Assembly (NCBI GenBank): GCA_951804985.1
Contig: OX638132.1
Location: 12,009,529-12,073,528 of the forward strand
Direction: 5' to 3'
Source of the DNA: Dryomyza anilis
Taxonomy: Eukaryota; Arthropoda; Insecta; Diptera; Dryomyzidae
DNA length: 64,000 bases
In this document: piece by piece, positions 34,830 through 48,155 of the stretch
How positions within the stretch are numbered: the first letter of the stretch is position 1
How the letters are laid out: every line of letters starts with the position of its first letter
The notes under the pieces: generated by a model
The model's input: the letters and a program-made list of their open reading frames with translations, nothing else
Database searches by the model: none
What the model was told of the DNA's origin: nothing
Position numbers and translations under genes: made by a program

Positions 34830-36680
34830 TAGTAATTACATTAATAAATATGCTAAAACTTTTTGCTAAAATATTGCTTAAATAGTTCATAGTATTCAAT
34901 AGAATTTCCAAATTTTTGAAGAAAACTAAATGCTTTTATAAAAAATAGACGTTCATCAATAAATGCTAGTTTTGCATAACTTTTGTGAAATGGTTTCATA
35001 ATTAATAATAAAAAATACTAAAAAATTAAAAATTTTTCCAAACGACAAAATGCAGGGCAGACCAATTGTCTATGCTGGTGAGTCAATTATAATTGAAGAA
35101 GAGGGCGAATAAATGGCTCAAAAAAGATTGTAAGTGCAAAACTTTTAAACTGTGTCCTCAGTTTTTTTGTTCAACATCGCTGCTTTTAGTGCAGAGAAAC
35201 AGCCAGTAAACGTCAAATTAATTTTAGATGCGATTTATACCAGAGACAACTTTTAATAATTTTAAAACATTATTAATTAACCAAAAAAAAAACGCTTTAT
35301 TTGTAGTTTGATTCAATTTTGAATGTTTTTATTACTAACATTTTATAATCCTTTAAGCATTTAAAATAAAATAATATAAATTAAATAATTTACTAAATAT
35401 AATATATTTTAAATACTTACAGTAACCTTTAAAAAAGGCTGCATCCACAGCAACTTATTGATTGTTGATAACACATGGTCAGTAGAAATATTGCTGTTCC
35501 AATATTTAATGAATCACGCAGTTTCATTGAAGAGTTTCATCCGGAGAAATACATAAAAAAAACCAACCACAACTAGAAGTTAGCAAGAAACCATGAAAAT
35601 CAGCAAAAGTAACCAGATATAAAATTTAATTGAATGCATTTAAAATATATAAAACAACAAAGAAAAAATACATTTTATGTAAATTTCACATCAAACCCAA
35701 ACAAAACAAAAAGCATTTCTATTGCATTAAATAAAAAAAAAAACACAAAAGTCTAGTTATTCAACCTTCATAAATAGCAAAACCCTCTATTCTACTATAC
35801 AGTAATTACAAAATAAAACAAAAACTTATTTAAATTTAAGCAAAAGACCACTTAATCTTAATTAAATAAAAACAACCAAAAAAAAAAACACACAACACCG
35901 TTTATAGAAAACATAAGTTAGTTAAATCATATTGAAATCATATTCAAATAAGTTAAACTAATTGATTGAAAAAAAAAAACATAAATTGCAGCAAAACTAG
36001 AATCCAAAATATATTTAAAAACCTTAAAAATAATAGTAAACTAAATAAAATATGGTTTGTTAAATTAATTGAAAACTAATATTTACTAATATAATAATTT
36101 GAAAACAACGTAAAAATTTACAAATATATTTCTAACAAACTAGAATTTAAGTACGCTCATGCAGCAAACATTTTTGTGTAAATATAAAAACATTCGACGT
36201 AAGACGGCTTAAACATACTAAACATACTAAACATCTAAACCAAACGTTCAGATTTAGGGTATTCATTTCATTTCGTAACTGCCGCGTAACAGCGTATGTC
36301 GTAACAGTTGTATGTGGTATCACATTATGTTGTCTCATACAATTTGGTGATTATATTTCGTTTCTCTCTTAAAATATAACGCAAATATAGGAAATAAAAT
36401 TAATCACTATATTATTTATAAATACGGCAGTCTGTAGTTTATCAAAGTAATCTTTATAATCTTGATAATCAGTTTTTTTTTTATAATATGTATTACTTAA
36501 ATGGATTTTTCTTTTTATTTTCTGTTTAACTAAGTACTAAATGATACAAATATACACCGAAAAAATAGTGTATTAAAAAGAAAAAAAAGTGTATTTGTTT
36601 TTACTACATTGATTGAAATGTGTATTTATGGAAAAAAAACTACATGAATGTTGTGTATTGAAACTAACTACAGCATTTAC
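34830..36680. other. AT-rich intergenic DNA
   Basis: No supported gene. A 20-codon frame at 35051-35113 is discussed under findings. Poly(A)-rich stretches dominate 35,600-36,120. Confidence 0.5.
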
Positions 36681-36684
36681 AAAT

Positions 36685-37515
36685 GTAATTCAGAAAAGAT
36701 CAATTGAAATTTAAAAGATATCAGTTGAATATCAGAAATTCTATTTTAATTTCAAAAATCAAAAATTCCATTGAAATTCAAAAGACATCAATTGATATTC
36801 ATAAATTCCATTTGAAATTCAAAAGACATCAATTGATATTCATAAATTCCATTTGAAATTCAAAAGAGATCAATTGATATTCAGAAATTCCATTTTAAAT
36901 TCAAAAGACACCAATTGAAATTCTGAAATTCCATTTGAAATTCAAAAGACACCAATTGAAATTCAGAAATTCCATTTGAAATTCAAAAGAGATCAATTGA
37001 AATGCAGAAATTCCATTTGAAATTCAAAAGACACCAATTGAAATTCAAAATTCCATTGAAATTCAAAAGACATTAATTGATATTCATAAATTCCATTTGA
37101 AATTCAAAAGACATCAATTAAAATTCAGAAATTCCATTTGAAATTCAAAAGAGATCAATTGAAATGCAGAAATTCCATTTGAAATTTAAAAGACATCAAT
37201 TCAAATGAGAAATTCCATTTGAAATTCAAAAGACACCAATTGAAATTCAGAAATTCCATTTGAAATTCAAAAGAGATCAATTGAAAGGCAGTAATTTAAT
37301 TTGAAATTCAAAACACACTAGTTGAAATTCATAAATTCCATTTGAAATTCAAAAGAGATCAATTGAAATTCTGAAATTCCATTTGAAATTCAAAAGACAT
37401 CAATTAAAATTCAGAAATTCCATTTGAAATTCAAAAGAGATCAATTGAAATGCAGAAATTCCTTTTGAAATTTAAAAGACAACAATTGACATTCAAAAAT
37501 GCCCATTCGAAATTT
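36685..37515. repeat. 41-bp satellite (about 20 units)
   Basis: Unit TTGAAATTCAGAAATTCCAT followed by TTGAAATTCAAAAGACACCA and A, with alternating GACATCAA, GACACCAA and GAGATCAA variants, which points to higher-order structure. Confidence 0.9.
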
Positions 37516-37612
37516 AGACATTTCTATGGGAAATTTTGAAAATTTCAAATGGAATTTCTAAATTTCAAATGATTTCAAATGGAATTTCTGGATATCAATT
37601 GATATCGTTTGA
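37516..37612. repeat. Inverted terminal units of the 41-bp satellite
   Basis: TTTCAAATGGAATTTCT occurs twice here in the opposite orientation to the array, followed by GATATCAATTGATATC, which is a palindrome. Confidence 0.7.
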
Positions 37613-39360
37613 ATAACATTTGTAAATAGTTTAGATTTTGTTTTCATTTATATTTTCTGTAACATTTTTACTACATTCTGTACATTGAACTTCCCGAAAA
37701 TTTAAAATGCTTATAAATATTACATAGCTATTTAGTTTTACTACATTTTATATTTATTTTAATGTAGAAAACATTTACATCAACATCTTTTTACTGCATT
37801 CTGTATTAAAACGTAAATATAATATTCTGAATTATCTCAAAAATGATGGTGTATAACAAATATATTTTATGTATAATATGTACAAATATTAAACAAAAAC
37901 TTTTTAAAAATGCAGAAAATATATAAATGCTACAGTTTCTAAAACATTTCTACTACGAATTTGTAATACATTATATTCCAAACTCAAGTAAAAATAAAAA
38001 TATTGTAGAACTACATTTTTTCAAAACAAATACATAATGTAGTAAATTTTACGCCATTAATATTCTCGTTGTATGTTATGGTTATTTAAAATCAAATTCA
38101 GGAGGAATTGATTTCAGTAATAGAAACTATTTGTAATAATTATATGCATTGTTCTGTTTTAAAACAAATACGAAATGTATTTTTAGACATTTTACAACAT
38201 TCAAAACATTTTCGATATACCATGCTAAGTTAAAATGATTGAAAGTTTAGTTGATAAACGAAGAGAAAAATCTTTTCAAATTCGTTTTCATTTAACTCTT
38301 GTTTTCTTATATCTTTCTGGGATATTATTCTGGGAAAGATATTATCTTTTTTAATATTCGAAATAGTGCTTTGTTAAACTAGAAAGGATACTTTAACTAC
38401 TAAGATGACTAACTCGACGCCCTTCATTCTTCAACTTTTCAACATTATTCATTTTAAATATAGTACAGATAATTTAACAAAATTTAAAACAAAAACCATT
38501 TTTCAGTTTGTCTCAATATATTCCAGTAATAGGTTATTGAAAGCCTTCATTAAACAGCATTGTAAATAAAGTATTTTTATTAATATATAACGCATTCATA
38601 TGTGAAATAAAAATGTTGAAAAAAAAAAAATAATTCAAACAGTTTGAAATTCATTTTCAAAATATTAAAATAGCAAAAATTTTACAAATTACATTTTCCA
38701 TATTTATAAAAATTTGCAAATTATTTTCTAACATTTTTTCAAATTATGTCAAATAATAAAAAAGATGTTAAAAGAAAACAAATAATATATAAATTTATAT
38801 ATTACAAATTCAAGCGTACCTAAAATAGAACGAGCTGTAAAAAATGATACCTGCTTTCAATTACAAAATAATAAAAATTATAAAAAAAAAAAAAAAATAC
38901 AAATATATTATGCAAATATAAATATCACATAATGAGTTCCAGAAACAGGTTCAATTTTTTTTTTTTTTAATTTTTTTATAAACTATATTTATTTATTATA
39001 ATTATTAAAATTATTTTTTTTAATTATTTGCATTTGTAACGAATCAAATTGTCATAGTTAAATACTTAATAAATTAATAGCTTATATTTAATTTGACTAT
39101 TCAATAGTTAGGGTTACTTTAAGAATACAAATTATAAAATATGATTAAATTATATAGTCATATAATAAAATTCCTCTTCACTGAAATAGCTTACTCAAAA
39201 CAATTAAAATAAATGTTTCAAACCCTTTTAATAAGAGCCTCAAAAACAATTTACAAAATGTTGAATTTCCCAAAGTCATCAGTATCATTTTTAATACATT
39301 TCATACAGCACAATTACCCCAGATGGATCTAATGATAAATCAGAAAATAATTTAAGGTTA
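37613..39360. other. AT-rich intergenic DNA
   Basis: No gene, element border or structured RNA recognised. Confidence 0.5.
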
Positions 39361-40343
39361 TACAGAGCATAGTCCAAACTGACGACCATAATTTGTTTTT
39401 TCATGGGTTATAATTTTGAAAATATGACTTTTTTTACATATACATAAATTTTACAAAAAAAAAAACATTCTTTTAATTGTCTAGACTAATTTCAATATAT
39501 ACTAATACGTTTTTAAAAAAACTCGGTTAATTTTTTTTTTAGATATTTTTTTATCATTTTGAATTTAATGATAAACATAAAAATAATATATGTTTATCTT
39601 GAGAAAAGTCCAAACTAACTTTTTAAAATATTCCCGGAGAATTTCATTTTAGTACTTTTTTATTTAATACATTTTTTATAAATAATACTAAAGCACCAAA
39701 TCTAAAAATATCACTACTTCATACTTAAAGTATGCCTTTTCTTTCTGCATACTCAGTTCGGGTCTATACCGTAACATTTTTGAGAAAATTCAGTTAAAAA
39801 CGGGTTTTTTTCTATAATTTATATGTAAAGTATACAAACATTTTTAATTTTTGACGGAAACTGTGTCGATAGAGTATATTTTAAAAATGAGAACCGATAC
39901 AAAAAACTTAGTAATATTCATCGTTATTCTGAAATATGTTCTGCATAACTATAAATAATTTTCTTATTTATCATTCGAAGCAGAATGCTAAAAAATCGAC
40001 CAAAAATTGTCTAAAAAAACATTATTTTTTGAGTTTAGATTTAAATATTTTAAAATCTTATTGGAATAATAGTATTTATCGATATATTGTAATTAGTCTT
40101 GGTAATTAAAAGAAAATTTGCGTTTACAGCTTTTGGAAAAACAGGTTGTGTAAAGAACTGTATTTATTTAATTCTAAAAAGTGAAAATGGCCAGAAAATT
40201 CGAGACCAATTTTCTTCAAAACCGTATGTAATTGGAAAAAAGTGAGTAAGCAGTCAAAAATAGCTACCGCGAATTATATAGAATTAATGTATGGAATAAC
40301 CATGACAAACATTTTTTCTCGTTTTGTTGAGTAGTGTTATTTA
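39360..40343 (-). mobile_element. Dispersed element, ACTACTCAACA end, copy 1
   Basis: The right end GTTTTGTTGAGTAGTGTTAT and the interior (ACCGCGAATTATATAGAATT, GAGAACCGATACAAAA) are the reverse complement of 49028-49858. Non-coding. Confidence 0.65.
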
Positions 40344-40490
40344 AAACTTTGGTATTTGGAGTAGGATTTCTGAAATTTTAAATATCATGGAATGAAAAAA
40401 TCTTAAACTTTTTCAAATAATTATAAAACACATAATCGGCGATATGCATTGCACACCATTAGTTTAATAATATACAAACTGTTAATACAA

Positions 40491-41483
40491 TATCGTCAGT
40501 GTCATGCCAAAGGGGCGAATGTGCATTTTTAAAAATGTTGGGAAATCAAATTCTAATGTTTGAAGTGCTTTAAAAATTAGCTAAATCAATATTTATACGT
40601 AATTATTATAACGTATATAAAATATCTTTAGATTTGCACAAACTACTGAATTATAAAAATGGATTATGTGAGGCTATATCCTGATCAAAACGCAAATATT
40701 TTTGATTATTATGCTATAACTTTTTATGAGCGCAAGATAAAATAGTAATGTAAAGGCATTAATTGCTTGCTTTTAAAGCACCTATCTATTGGCATCATTA
40801 ATTAAAAATATTTTGTCAAAGAATAATTTGCCATTTGTTATTTGCAGGAAAAAATAATTGCAAAATATTTTTAAATAATGAAGACAATCGATAGGTGCTT
40901 TAAGAACAAACAATTAATACCTTTACACCACTATTTTATCTTGCACCAATAAAAAATTATAGCAAACAAACGAAGAAATTGGAAAATCTTGTCATGCCAA
41001 TGGGGCGAATCTTTTCGTTTTTTTGCTATAACTCTTTAATGGTACACAATAAAATAGTGATGTAGAGGCATTTATTGTTTGTTTTCAAAGCATTAATCGA
41101 TTTACATCATTAATTATAAATATTTTGCAAACATTTTTTCCTGCAAATAACAAATGGCATTTTAATATTTGGCAAACTATTTTTAAATAATGATGCAGAT
41201 CGATAGATGCTTTGGAAACAAACAATAAATGCTTTTACACTACTATTTTATCTTATACCAATAAAAAGTTATGGCGAAAAAACGAAAAGATTCGCCCTTT
41301 TGACACGACAAGATTTTCAATTTTTTCAAATTCGCCCTTTTGGTTTTGTCTTTTATGGCTAAAAATATCCAACAAAATGCCACGCGATTTTGGCATACCA
41401 TACTTGAGGAGAAACTACATTCAAAAATGCAAATGTCATAAATTGCACATTCACCCCTTTGGCCTGATAGTGACGATATGTTT
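40491..41483. mobile_element. MITE, CCAAAGGGGCGAATGTGCA family, long copy
   Basis: Left ATATCGTCAGTGTCATGCCA and AAGGGGCGAATGTGCA; right TGCACATTCACCCCTTTGGC and CTGATAGTGACGATATG, inverted. The interior holds alternating inverted copies of an AACAATTAATGCCTTTACAC / CACTATTTTATCTTG block, so it is internally palindromic. Confidence 0.82.
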
Positions 41484-42780
41484 TTGTACCATAAATATTA
41501 TAATGTACTCTTTTCATAACAATAGTAAGACAGATAATGATTACTTAATTTATAGTATAGTCTAATTACAATTTCCTAATAATTTGTGATGGATTTTGGA
41601 TTTTATTTACTTCAATGTGTAATGTATTTCATTTAAATGTCGAAAATAATGGTATGGAATACTATAAAATTTATTAGAATACTTTTGAATTAGTCTGAAA
41701 ACTCTATTAATTTTTGAATGATGAAATCAATAGTCGTGCCATTAAGTACTTCACAACTTTTTAATTTCTATGCAAAAATAAAAATAAAACTATATAATAA
41801 ATATTTCTTTGTAAAATTTTATTTTTAGCTGTTTTGAATAAATCGAAATGATTTTTTTGCAACACTGTACAGAATTCGAATAAAGCGTTTGATTTTATCT
41901 ATCTATGTTGCAACATTATTTATCCGTCCGATCATTATAATACAAAGTTCATAGAAATAAAACAGCCATCCACAAAACAACACAAAAATAATTAAAATTA
42001 AAACTGTTAACAAAACTTTTTTAATTTTAAAGAACAAATTTTAAATGGTAAAAAATATTTACTTTACAGATTTAAATTGATTCGTTACAAAGCATTTTAA
42101 ATATTTATATGTTTTATGTCTATTTTTTTTTTAGCATATTTATGTTTCTTACTTTATTCAAATAAATTCCAAAAAAAATGAAGAAAGGAACAACTCAATT
42201 TCACTTCACATACACACATTAGTATAACTAAAAGAAAAATAAAATCGAACAAAAAACCAAAAAATCTATTTCATAACTGAATATTCAAATATGAACTTGT
42301 AAATATTTAAAAATAAAACTTAAGTAAGATATAAAAGTATATTTACAATTTTGACAAACACGCTGAATAACTGAAATAAAAATGATAAATGAAATTAAAA
42401 CATAATTCGAAAATGTTTCATATTAAGTCAAAACTAATTTCTAAAATAAACGCTATATTGACAAAGATAATATGTGAAAACAAACAATTTATTACATCCA
42501 TTTAAATTAAACCAAACAGCAATTTATCGAAAAACAAAAGAAAATAGTTATATTTCAAATTATTGCATAAAACTAAAAAAGGAAATAAGCAGAAAAAATG
42601 CAAAAAAAATGTTGAAAATTACAGTAAAAAATATTTTAAATATAAATAACTTTAATTTTTATTAAATAGTTTATTTAATTTCAATTTTTATTATAATATC
42701 ATGTTTTAAAATTTATATGCGATCTAAATTAAAAAGGTTAAAAATTAATTTTTATTTATTAAATTTTATAAAAATAAGTT
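41484..42780. other. AT-rich intergenic DNA
   Basis: No gene or element ends recognised. Confidence 0.5.
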
Positions 42781-42789
42781 TTTTTTTTG

Positions 42790-43330
42790 TCAAAGGAAAA
42801 AAATCTTCAATTTAATGATTTTATTCATCAATATTATGAATTTTTTTACCAACCATGTCTCGGAAACATCCGATGCCTCGATTTTTTTTCAAATAACTTC
42901 GAGAAAAAAGTTCGATCTCGTTGCTTTATCGATTCTAATATTTATAATTTGTTGCAATTTCAAATTCATTGGCAATAAACATATCGTAATATTTTTCGAA
43001 GCAACATCGAACTTTGAGCCTTTTTTCTTCGATGTCAAAAAATGTCTCGTACCGAGAAAACTCCGACAAAACGTATCGATATCTAGCTACCATGTAGATC
43101 CAATTTGATGCTCGATATCGGTACGAAAAAGTCCGCGATATCGTGTGAATTCTCCTTCTTCTCGCATTGACTGAAGAAAACTTTTTCAGTCATTGATCAA
43201 AATGATAATGAATTCATTATTTTGATGTTTTGTAGTAATCAATATTATGAATTGTTCTTATCTTACAATGAATCATGTTTTGAAGAACGAAATTCATCAA
43301 TATGAAGGAGATTTTTTTTCTGCAGTATTG
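42790..43330. mobile_element. CACAGAAAA-family relative with an internal dispersed repeat
   Basis: Starts AAATCTTCAATTTAATGATT, ends ATTCATCAATATGAAGGAGA and TTTTTTTTCTG. The interior 42895-43165 matches 20330-20640 instead of the usual MITE body. Confidence 0.55.
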
Positions 43331-43985
43331 GAAAATAGAAATCTGCAAAAGCGTAATACAAATTCGTTTAGAACTTCGGTCATTGCCGGATTTATTCTAT
43401 TACTTTCGTAACGATTTCGTAGCGAATAGCGTACTGGGCAGATTCATCATTCATCGAAATCATTCATTGAATTAAAATTGAATGTTTTTCATTTTTAAAA
43501 CGATGTTATTAAGCATCAAATTTACAAATAAAAATAGTGTCATTAATTGTTAAATACAGCTTTTAGTGATTAATCCGAAATTAATCTGATTTAATTGTGA
43601 AAATTGTCCGAACAAAATATTCAGAAAATATATTTTTTATAAGTATAACAAAAAATGAACGATAAAATAAATATTTTGTTTGAAATTTGTTTTGATGAAC
43701 AAAATTCTACAATATGATGTACATATTATGTATTATGTACTATGCATTTGTTCATTAATGTGGTGAAACGTACACATATACTTCATTAAACTGAAGAACA
43801 CTTTTTGGGTCATTCATCAAAATGATAATGAATTCATTTCTTTAATGTTTTGTAGTAATCAATATTATGAAATTTTCTTTTCTTGCAATGAATCATGTTT
43901 TGAAGAACAAAATTCATCAATATGAAGAAGAATTTTTTTCTGTAGTATTGGAAAATCGAAATCTGCAAAAGCATAATACAAATTC
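43190..43985. repeat. Segmental duplication, about 620-bp offset
   Basis: AATGATAATGAATTCATT to CAGTATTGGAAAAT, with the flank AATCTGCAAAAGC and ATACAAATTCGTTTAG, appears at 43199-43390 and again at 43819-44005. Confidence 0.75.
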
Positions 43986-44005
43986 GTTTAGTACTTCGGT
44001 AATTG

Positions 44006-44905
44006 TCGAATATATGCTATTACTTTCTACACTTGACTTTTCAGATAATTTTGATAAATTTTGATTTTTTTCAAAACCATTATTTATAACAAAGTTTTGT
44101 ATTTAATTTAACGAACTTGAACTGTTTGAAATATAATAAAAATATTTATTAATATAAAGCAACTTTTGCATAAAATCAACCAGTACTATTTGCAAATAAT
44201 GATAATGTTTAACAATAAAAGAAATCTCACAAAGCTATCATATAAAATATTATTAATTAATTATTTATTTATAAAAGTAAATATACTACTTTATGCAAAA
44301 ACAAAAAAAAAAATTAAAACCAAATTAAACACAAATGGAACAAACTAAATTTTCTTATTGACTATTCTTATTATTACTTACAAGAAAACCAATGAATACC
44401 AAAGATGAAAACCAAAGCAAAAAAAAAAAAATTGCGATTACGAATGATAAACTTTATGAATCAAATATATATATATAGAGATATAAATTTATATTAATAT
44501 AATTACTATAAAATTATGCAAAATAGCAAATGAATTAAATGATAAAATCACACTCATGCAAAAACAAACAGCAAACAAACTGATGAAAAATGTTAATATT
44601 ATTGTATTGTATTTTATATCTCGACATTAATAGAAAGTCGAGACACGACAATAAACTGTGAAAATGTATTAAACCAACAAAAAAGAAAAACCAAACAAAA
44701 CAAACTTGATAAAACCATTTAATTAAAAGTGAACATACAAAGAAAAATTTAAAATCTTTGAATAAAAAATAAATTATAAAATAAAAATGTGAAAAATAAC
44801 GACTTAAATTGAGAAATATTAAATAAAAATTGTTTTCTAATAAAAAAAAAAATCGAACATTTGTTTTATTTGAAGAAAATACATTTTTATGAGTATACCC
44901 TAAGG
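44006..44905. other. AT-rich intergenic DNA
   Basis: Nothing recognised. Confidence 0.5.
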
Positions 44906-44917
44906 TGTATAGTAGAC

Positions 44918-45412
44918 TGTCAATGGATTTGTATGAAATTTTTTGTTGTAGTATTTTATTGAAAAGGTCAACCCCTAAACTTTATGTTGTTGAGAAAATC
45001 GATGTGGAGAATTTTCACCGAAATCCGAATATGTGAAATGGACCCGTCACGATCTCAAAGTTCGCGTTTTGGTATTCAAATCGAAAATGTTAAAATTGTA
45101 TTGAAATGATATCTCCCAAGAGCAATAAGCTAAAAAGGTGTATATGTCATCTGTTAGGAAATATACTTACTGTTTCAACAAACGAGCTAAATCGGATAAA
45201 AATTATAGAAGCAGTCATTATTATAAAAGGCACTCTTTGTAAAGGTACTTTATGTTGTTCAGTATTTAAAAATCGTGAAATTAGAAGTCCCGGCGGATCC
45301 ATTTATCATTTTCAGATTTCGCTTAAAATTCTGCACATAGACTCTCTCATCCAAAAGTGCATTTTTAGGCGATTATCTTTTCTAGATTTGAAATCATGAA
45401 AACCCATTGTCA
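44918..45412. mobile_element. TIR element, AGACTGxCAATGG ends, copy 1
   Basis: Left GTAGACTGTCAATGGATTTG, right CCCATTGTCAGTCTTGTG, inverted. The interior (GTCGATGTGGAGAATTTT type, CTCCCAAGxGCAATAA) also occurs at 60250-60598 without the right end. Confidence 0.65.
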
Positions 45413-46325
45413 GTCTTGTGTACAGCGTACCTATATTAAGTTTCTGCATATATTGTAAAACCCCTTAGGAGGCGTGCCGGTATGGAAAAAATATATAAAT
45501 TCTTGATCAGCATTACTACTCTAGTCCATTAATCGATCTCCGTTTGTCTGTTTTGCTGTCCGTATTCATCAAAACTTGTGAAATACTTGATAGAATACAC
45601 AGACATTTTTTTTTCAATATGATGAATTTATTCATAAATATTATGAATTTTGTCACCAACTACCAGATTCATCATATTGATACCACCGTTCATTAAATCA
45701 TATATTAGTGAATGCATTCATTACATGTCATATTGATGAATATGTTCATATTATTTAAAAAAAAAAAATTGTAAACAAATTCGAAAAAAGTGTTGTAAAA
45801 ATTTAATTTGAAAAACCACAGTAAAAAAATTAAAAAAAAAAAATTCAGGTAAATTGTTCCCAAAAAAAATTTTTGTCGAAAAAAAAAAGTGTTCGAAAAA
45901 AAATTGTTCGAAAAAAAAAAAATTTTTTTTAAATATATTTTTCACAAATATATTTTTCAAAAATATATTTTTCAGAAATATATTTTTTATAAATTTAACT
46001 TTTTATTAATGAAAAGTTGTAATTATATTAATTATATTATAAAACATTTAACTGATTTTTGCATGTCAAACAAGCATTATATAAGGAATAACACACAAGA
46101 ACTACTTGAGAACTGAGAAGTACGGCAAAAAATTAACGAAAAAAAATATTTTGATAGAAATTTGGTTTAATGAACAGCGTTCTTTGCAATATACCATGCA
46201 AAAAATGATTTCTAAGTAGGGAAACGAACCAAATCTGTCAACAGACACGCCCACCTCCCATTCACCTTTATAAAATACTTTTTAGGAAACAATAACTCGG
46301 AAAGGATTCAAGATATATTAATAAT
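45413..46325 (+). mobile_element. Mini-me/DINE-like repeat, decayed, split by a MITE
   Basis: TGCATATATTGTAAAACCCC, TTAGGAGGCGTGCCGGTATG and CTGTCCGTATTC at 45413-45597, then CCAAATCTGTCAACAGACAC and GCCCACCTCCCA after 46200, follow the order of 59055-59826. The middle is occupied by the MITE at 45598-46195. Confidence 0.65.
45598..46195. mobile_element. CACAGAAAA-family MITE, 3'-truncated copy
   Basis: CACAGACATTTTTTTTTCAA at the left after TA; shares GAATTTATTCATAAATATTA and ACCACCGTTCATTAAAT with the other copies. It stops after GGTTTAATGAACAGCGTTCT. Confidence 0.7.
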
Positions 46326-46330
46326 AGTGT

Positions 46331-47577
46331 CGCGCTACAGTAAGAGAAGAACTAAGGCCGAGTTCTTTCACCATTTGAGCTGTGCTTGTTATATTTGTGC
46401 TCAAGTGGTGGTGAATTCGAACAGCGCGGCGCACTATGGGTCAGAAACCGCATTGGCCTTTAATAAACACTTTAAATGAAAGTCTTCGGAATTAATGAAA
46501 TAAACGGTTTTTGAAAAATAAGTTATTGATTTTTTATAATCAAAAATATTATCATTATTTTTATATTTAAAAACATAAAAAGAATATATATTTTTTTTAA
46601 GTTTTTTTGAGGTATGTTTTGAACAGCCTTTTTTCCAAATGTTCCGAAGCGAAAATAAATAATGTGATACTATTTTGGAAAGGTATAATATTCAGCTTTC
46701 ATATAGTGTTTTTAGAATTGTTCTTATATGCTTTTGTACACTGTTAAAAATTAAAGAGTAGGTGCACATTTTTATTTAGAAAACTTCTACTTTGGTTAAA
46801 GTTTTAACTATCTCGCTGTTCCTCGTCGATCGAAATTTTAATGAATTTGTATATACAATTTAATAGTTATTTACAAAAACTGATGCACAAAGTGCGCATA
46901 TTTGCGAAAAATATGTTAGAGCCTTAAATGTAATAACCCCCCATTTGACGTTAATTTCTAAATTCGATATAATAATGATAAATTTTAGATATAAAACTCA
47001 AAGTATTTGAAAATTTAATTGCGAGTTCATTATAATTTTTGTCAAAAAATAAGATTTTATGAACAAATAAAATTTGTTTATTTGTATAACATACAAATAA
47101 TCGGCCTTTTACGTGTCCACCCATTTTTATACCATGGCAAGATACAAACAAAGATTAAATAAATCCAAAGTTTCATATATATCATAATTATCTCTTAAAA
47201 AACATAAGTTATAGGCATTGAATTTTAATTAGTGAAAAGTGCCACTCCCTCTATTCCAAATCAACACACTTCATCACAACAATAAGATACATCTATCAAC
47301 TAACTGTATTCAAAATTTGGTCCATTTATCTCTTGTACAACAAAAGTTACAGATTTATTGAACGCAAAAGTGCCTTCTGACCCACTGTGCGGCGGGCTGA
47401 GAACTTTTCGTAGGCAATATTTTACTCTCGTAGGTTTTCAATTGACTGCCGAGAAGTTGCGTGGTATAGAAAAATGTTTTCTATGCAAAGATGTTGCTAG
47501 CCCCAAGCGCAGATTTGAACATGGACCTTTCGACGCGCAGTCCAACGCAATGACCTCTGTGCTACTGACGCTTATGT
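46331..47577 (-). mobile_element. tRNA-derived SINE split by a Transib-like element
   Basis: The SINE tail half is at 46331-46431 and the head half at 47390-47577, both minus orientation. Together they cover the element once, overlapping only at CGGCG. The head half retains box B-like and box A-like positions in diverged form. Confidence 0.8.
46432..47389. mobile_element. Transib-like non-autonomous element (958 bp)
   Basis: Left end CACTATGGGTCAGAA; right end reverse-complemented CACAGTGGGTCAGAA (13 of 15 match). Flanked by CGGCG at 46427-46431 and 47390-47394. A 5-bp CG-rich target duplication of form CGNCG and CAC-beginning termini are known hallmarks of Transib transposons. No transposase ORF. 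Confidence 0.75.
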
Positions 47578-48155
47578 TAAAGATATAAAGAGTTATTAAA
47601 TTATTTTATAAAATTCGGCAATTCCAAACACACACTATTTTTAAATATTTATGTTTTGATTGCATTTATCGCTAATAACTAAACCAAATCAACGGGTCAC
47701 CCAGAGACATAATACTTTTTATTACTAATCCAGAAATGTTATCTCTCTTAATGTGTCGATGTTGGCGCATTATAAGTTACTTAAACAAAAATGTATATTG
47801 AGCATATGTTAAACAGATTAAAAAATTTAATCGTACACCGAGAAGAAAAATCTTTAAACCTTTTTAAAGTTTCGGTATTTTTTCTTTTCTTTAAAGATCA
47901 ACAATTTAATTTTAACGTTTGCATTTAAAATAGTTAATATTGAGGTTACTTGTTCATTTAAACGAATAAATGCGAAAACAGAAGTGTTTTGAATTACACC
48001 AAAAATAAATGATAATAATACTACAGAACAGTATAAATATAATTCGAATAATTTGAAACAAAAATGAATAAAAACAAGAACAAAAAAATAATTATATAGG
48101 TACTCAATACGAATATCGTGATTTTCCAGAAAAATTGAGTCATTTGGATCTATAT
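47578..48155. other. AT-rich intergenic DNA
   Basis: Nothing recognised. Confidence 0.5.

Noticed and set aside
41212..41565. 117-codon plus-strand frame
   Set aside because: It lies across the right end of an inverted-repeat MITE. There is no recognisable domain.
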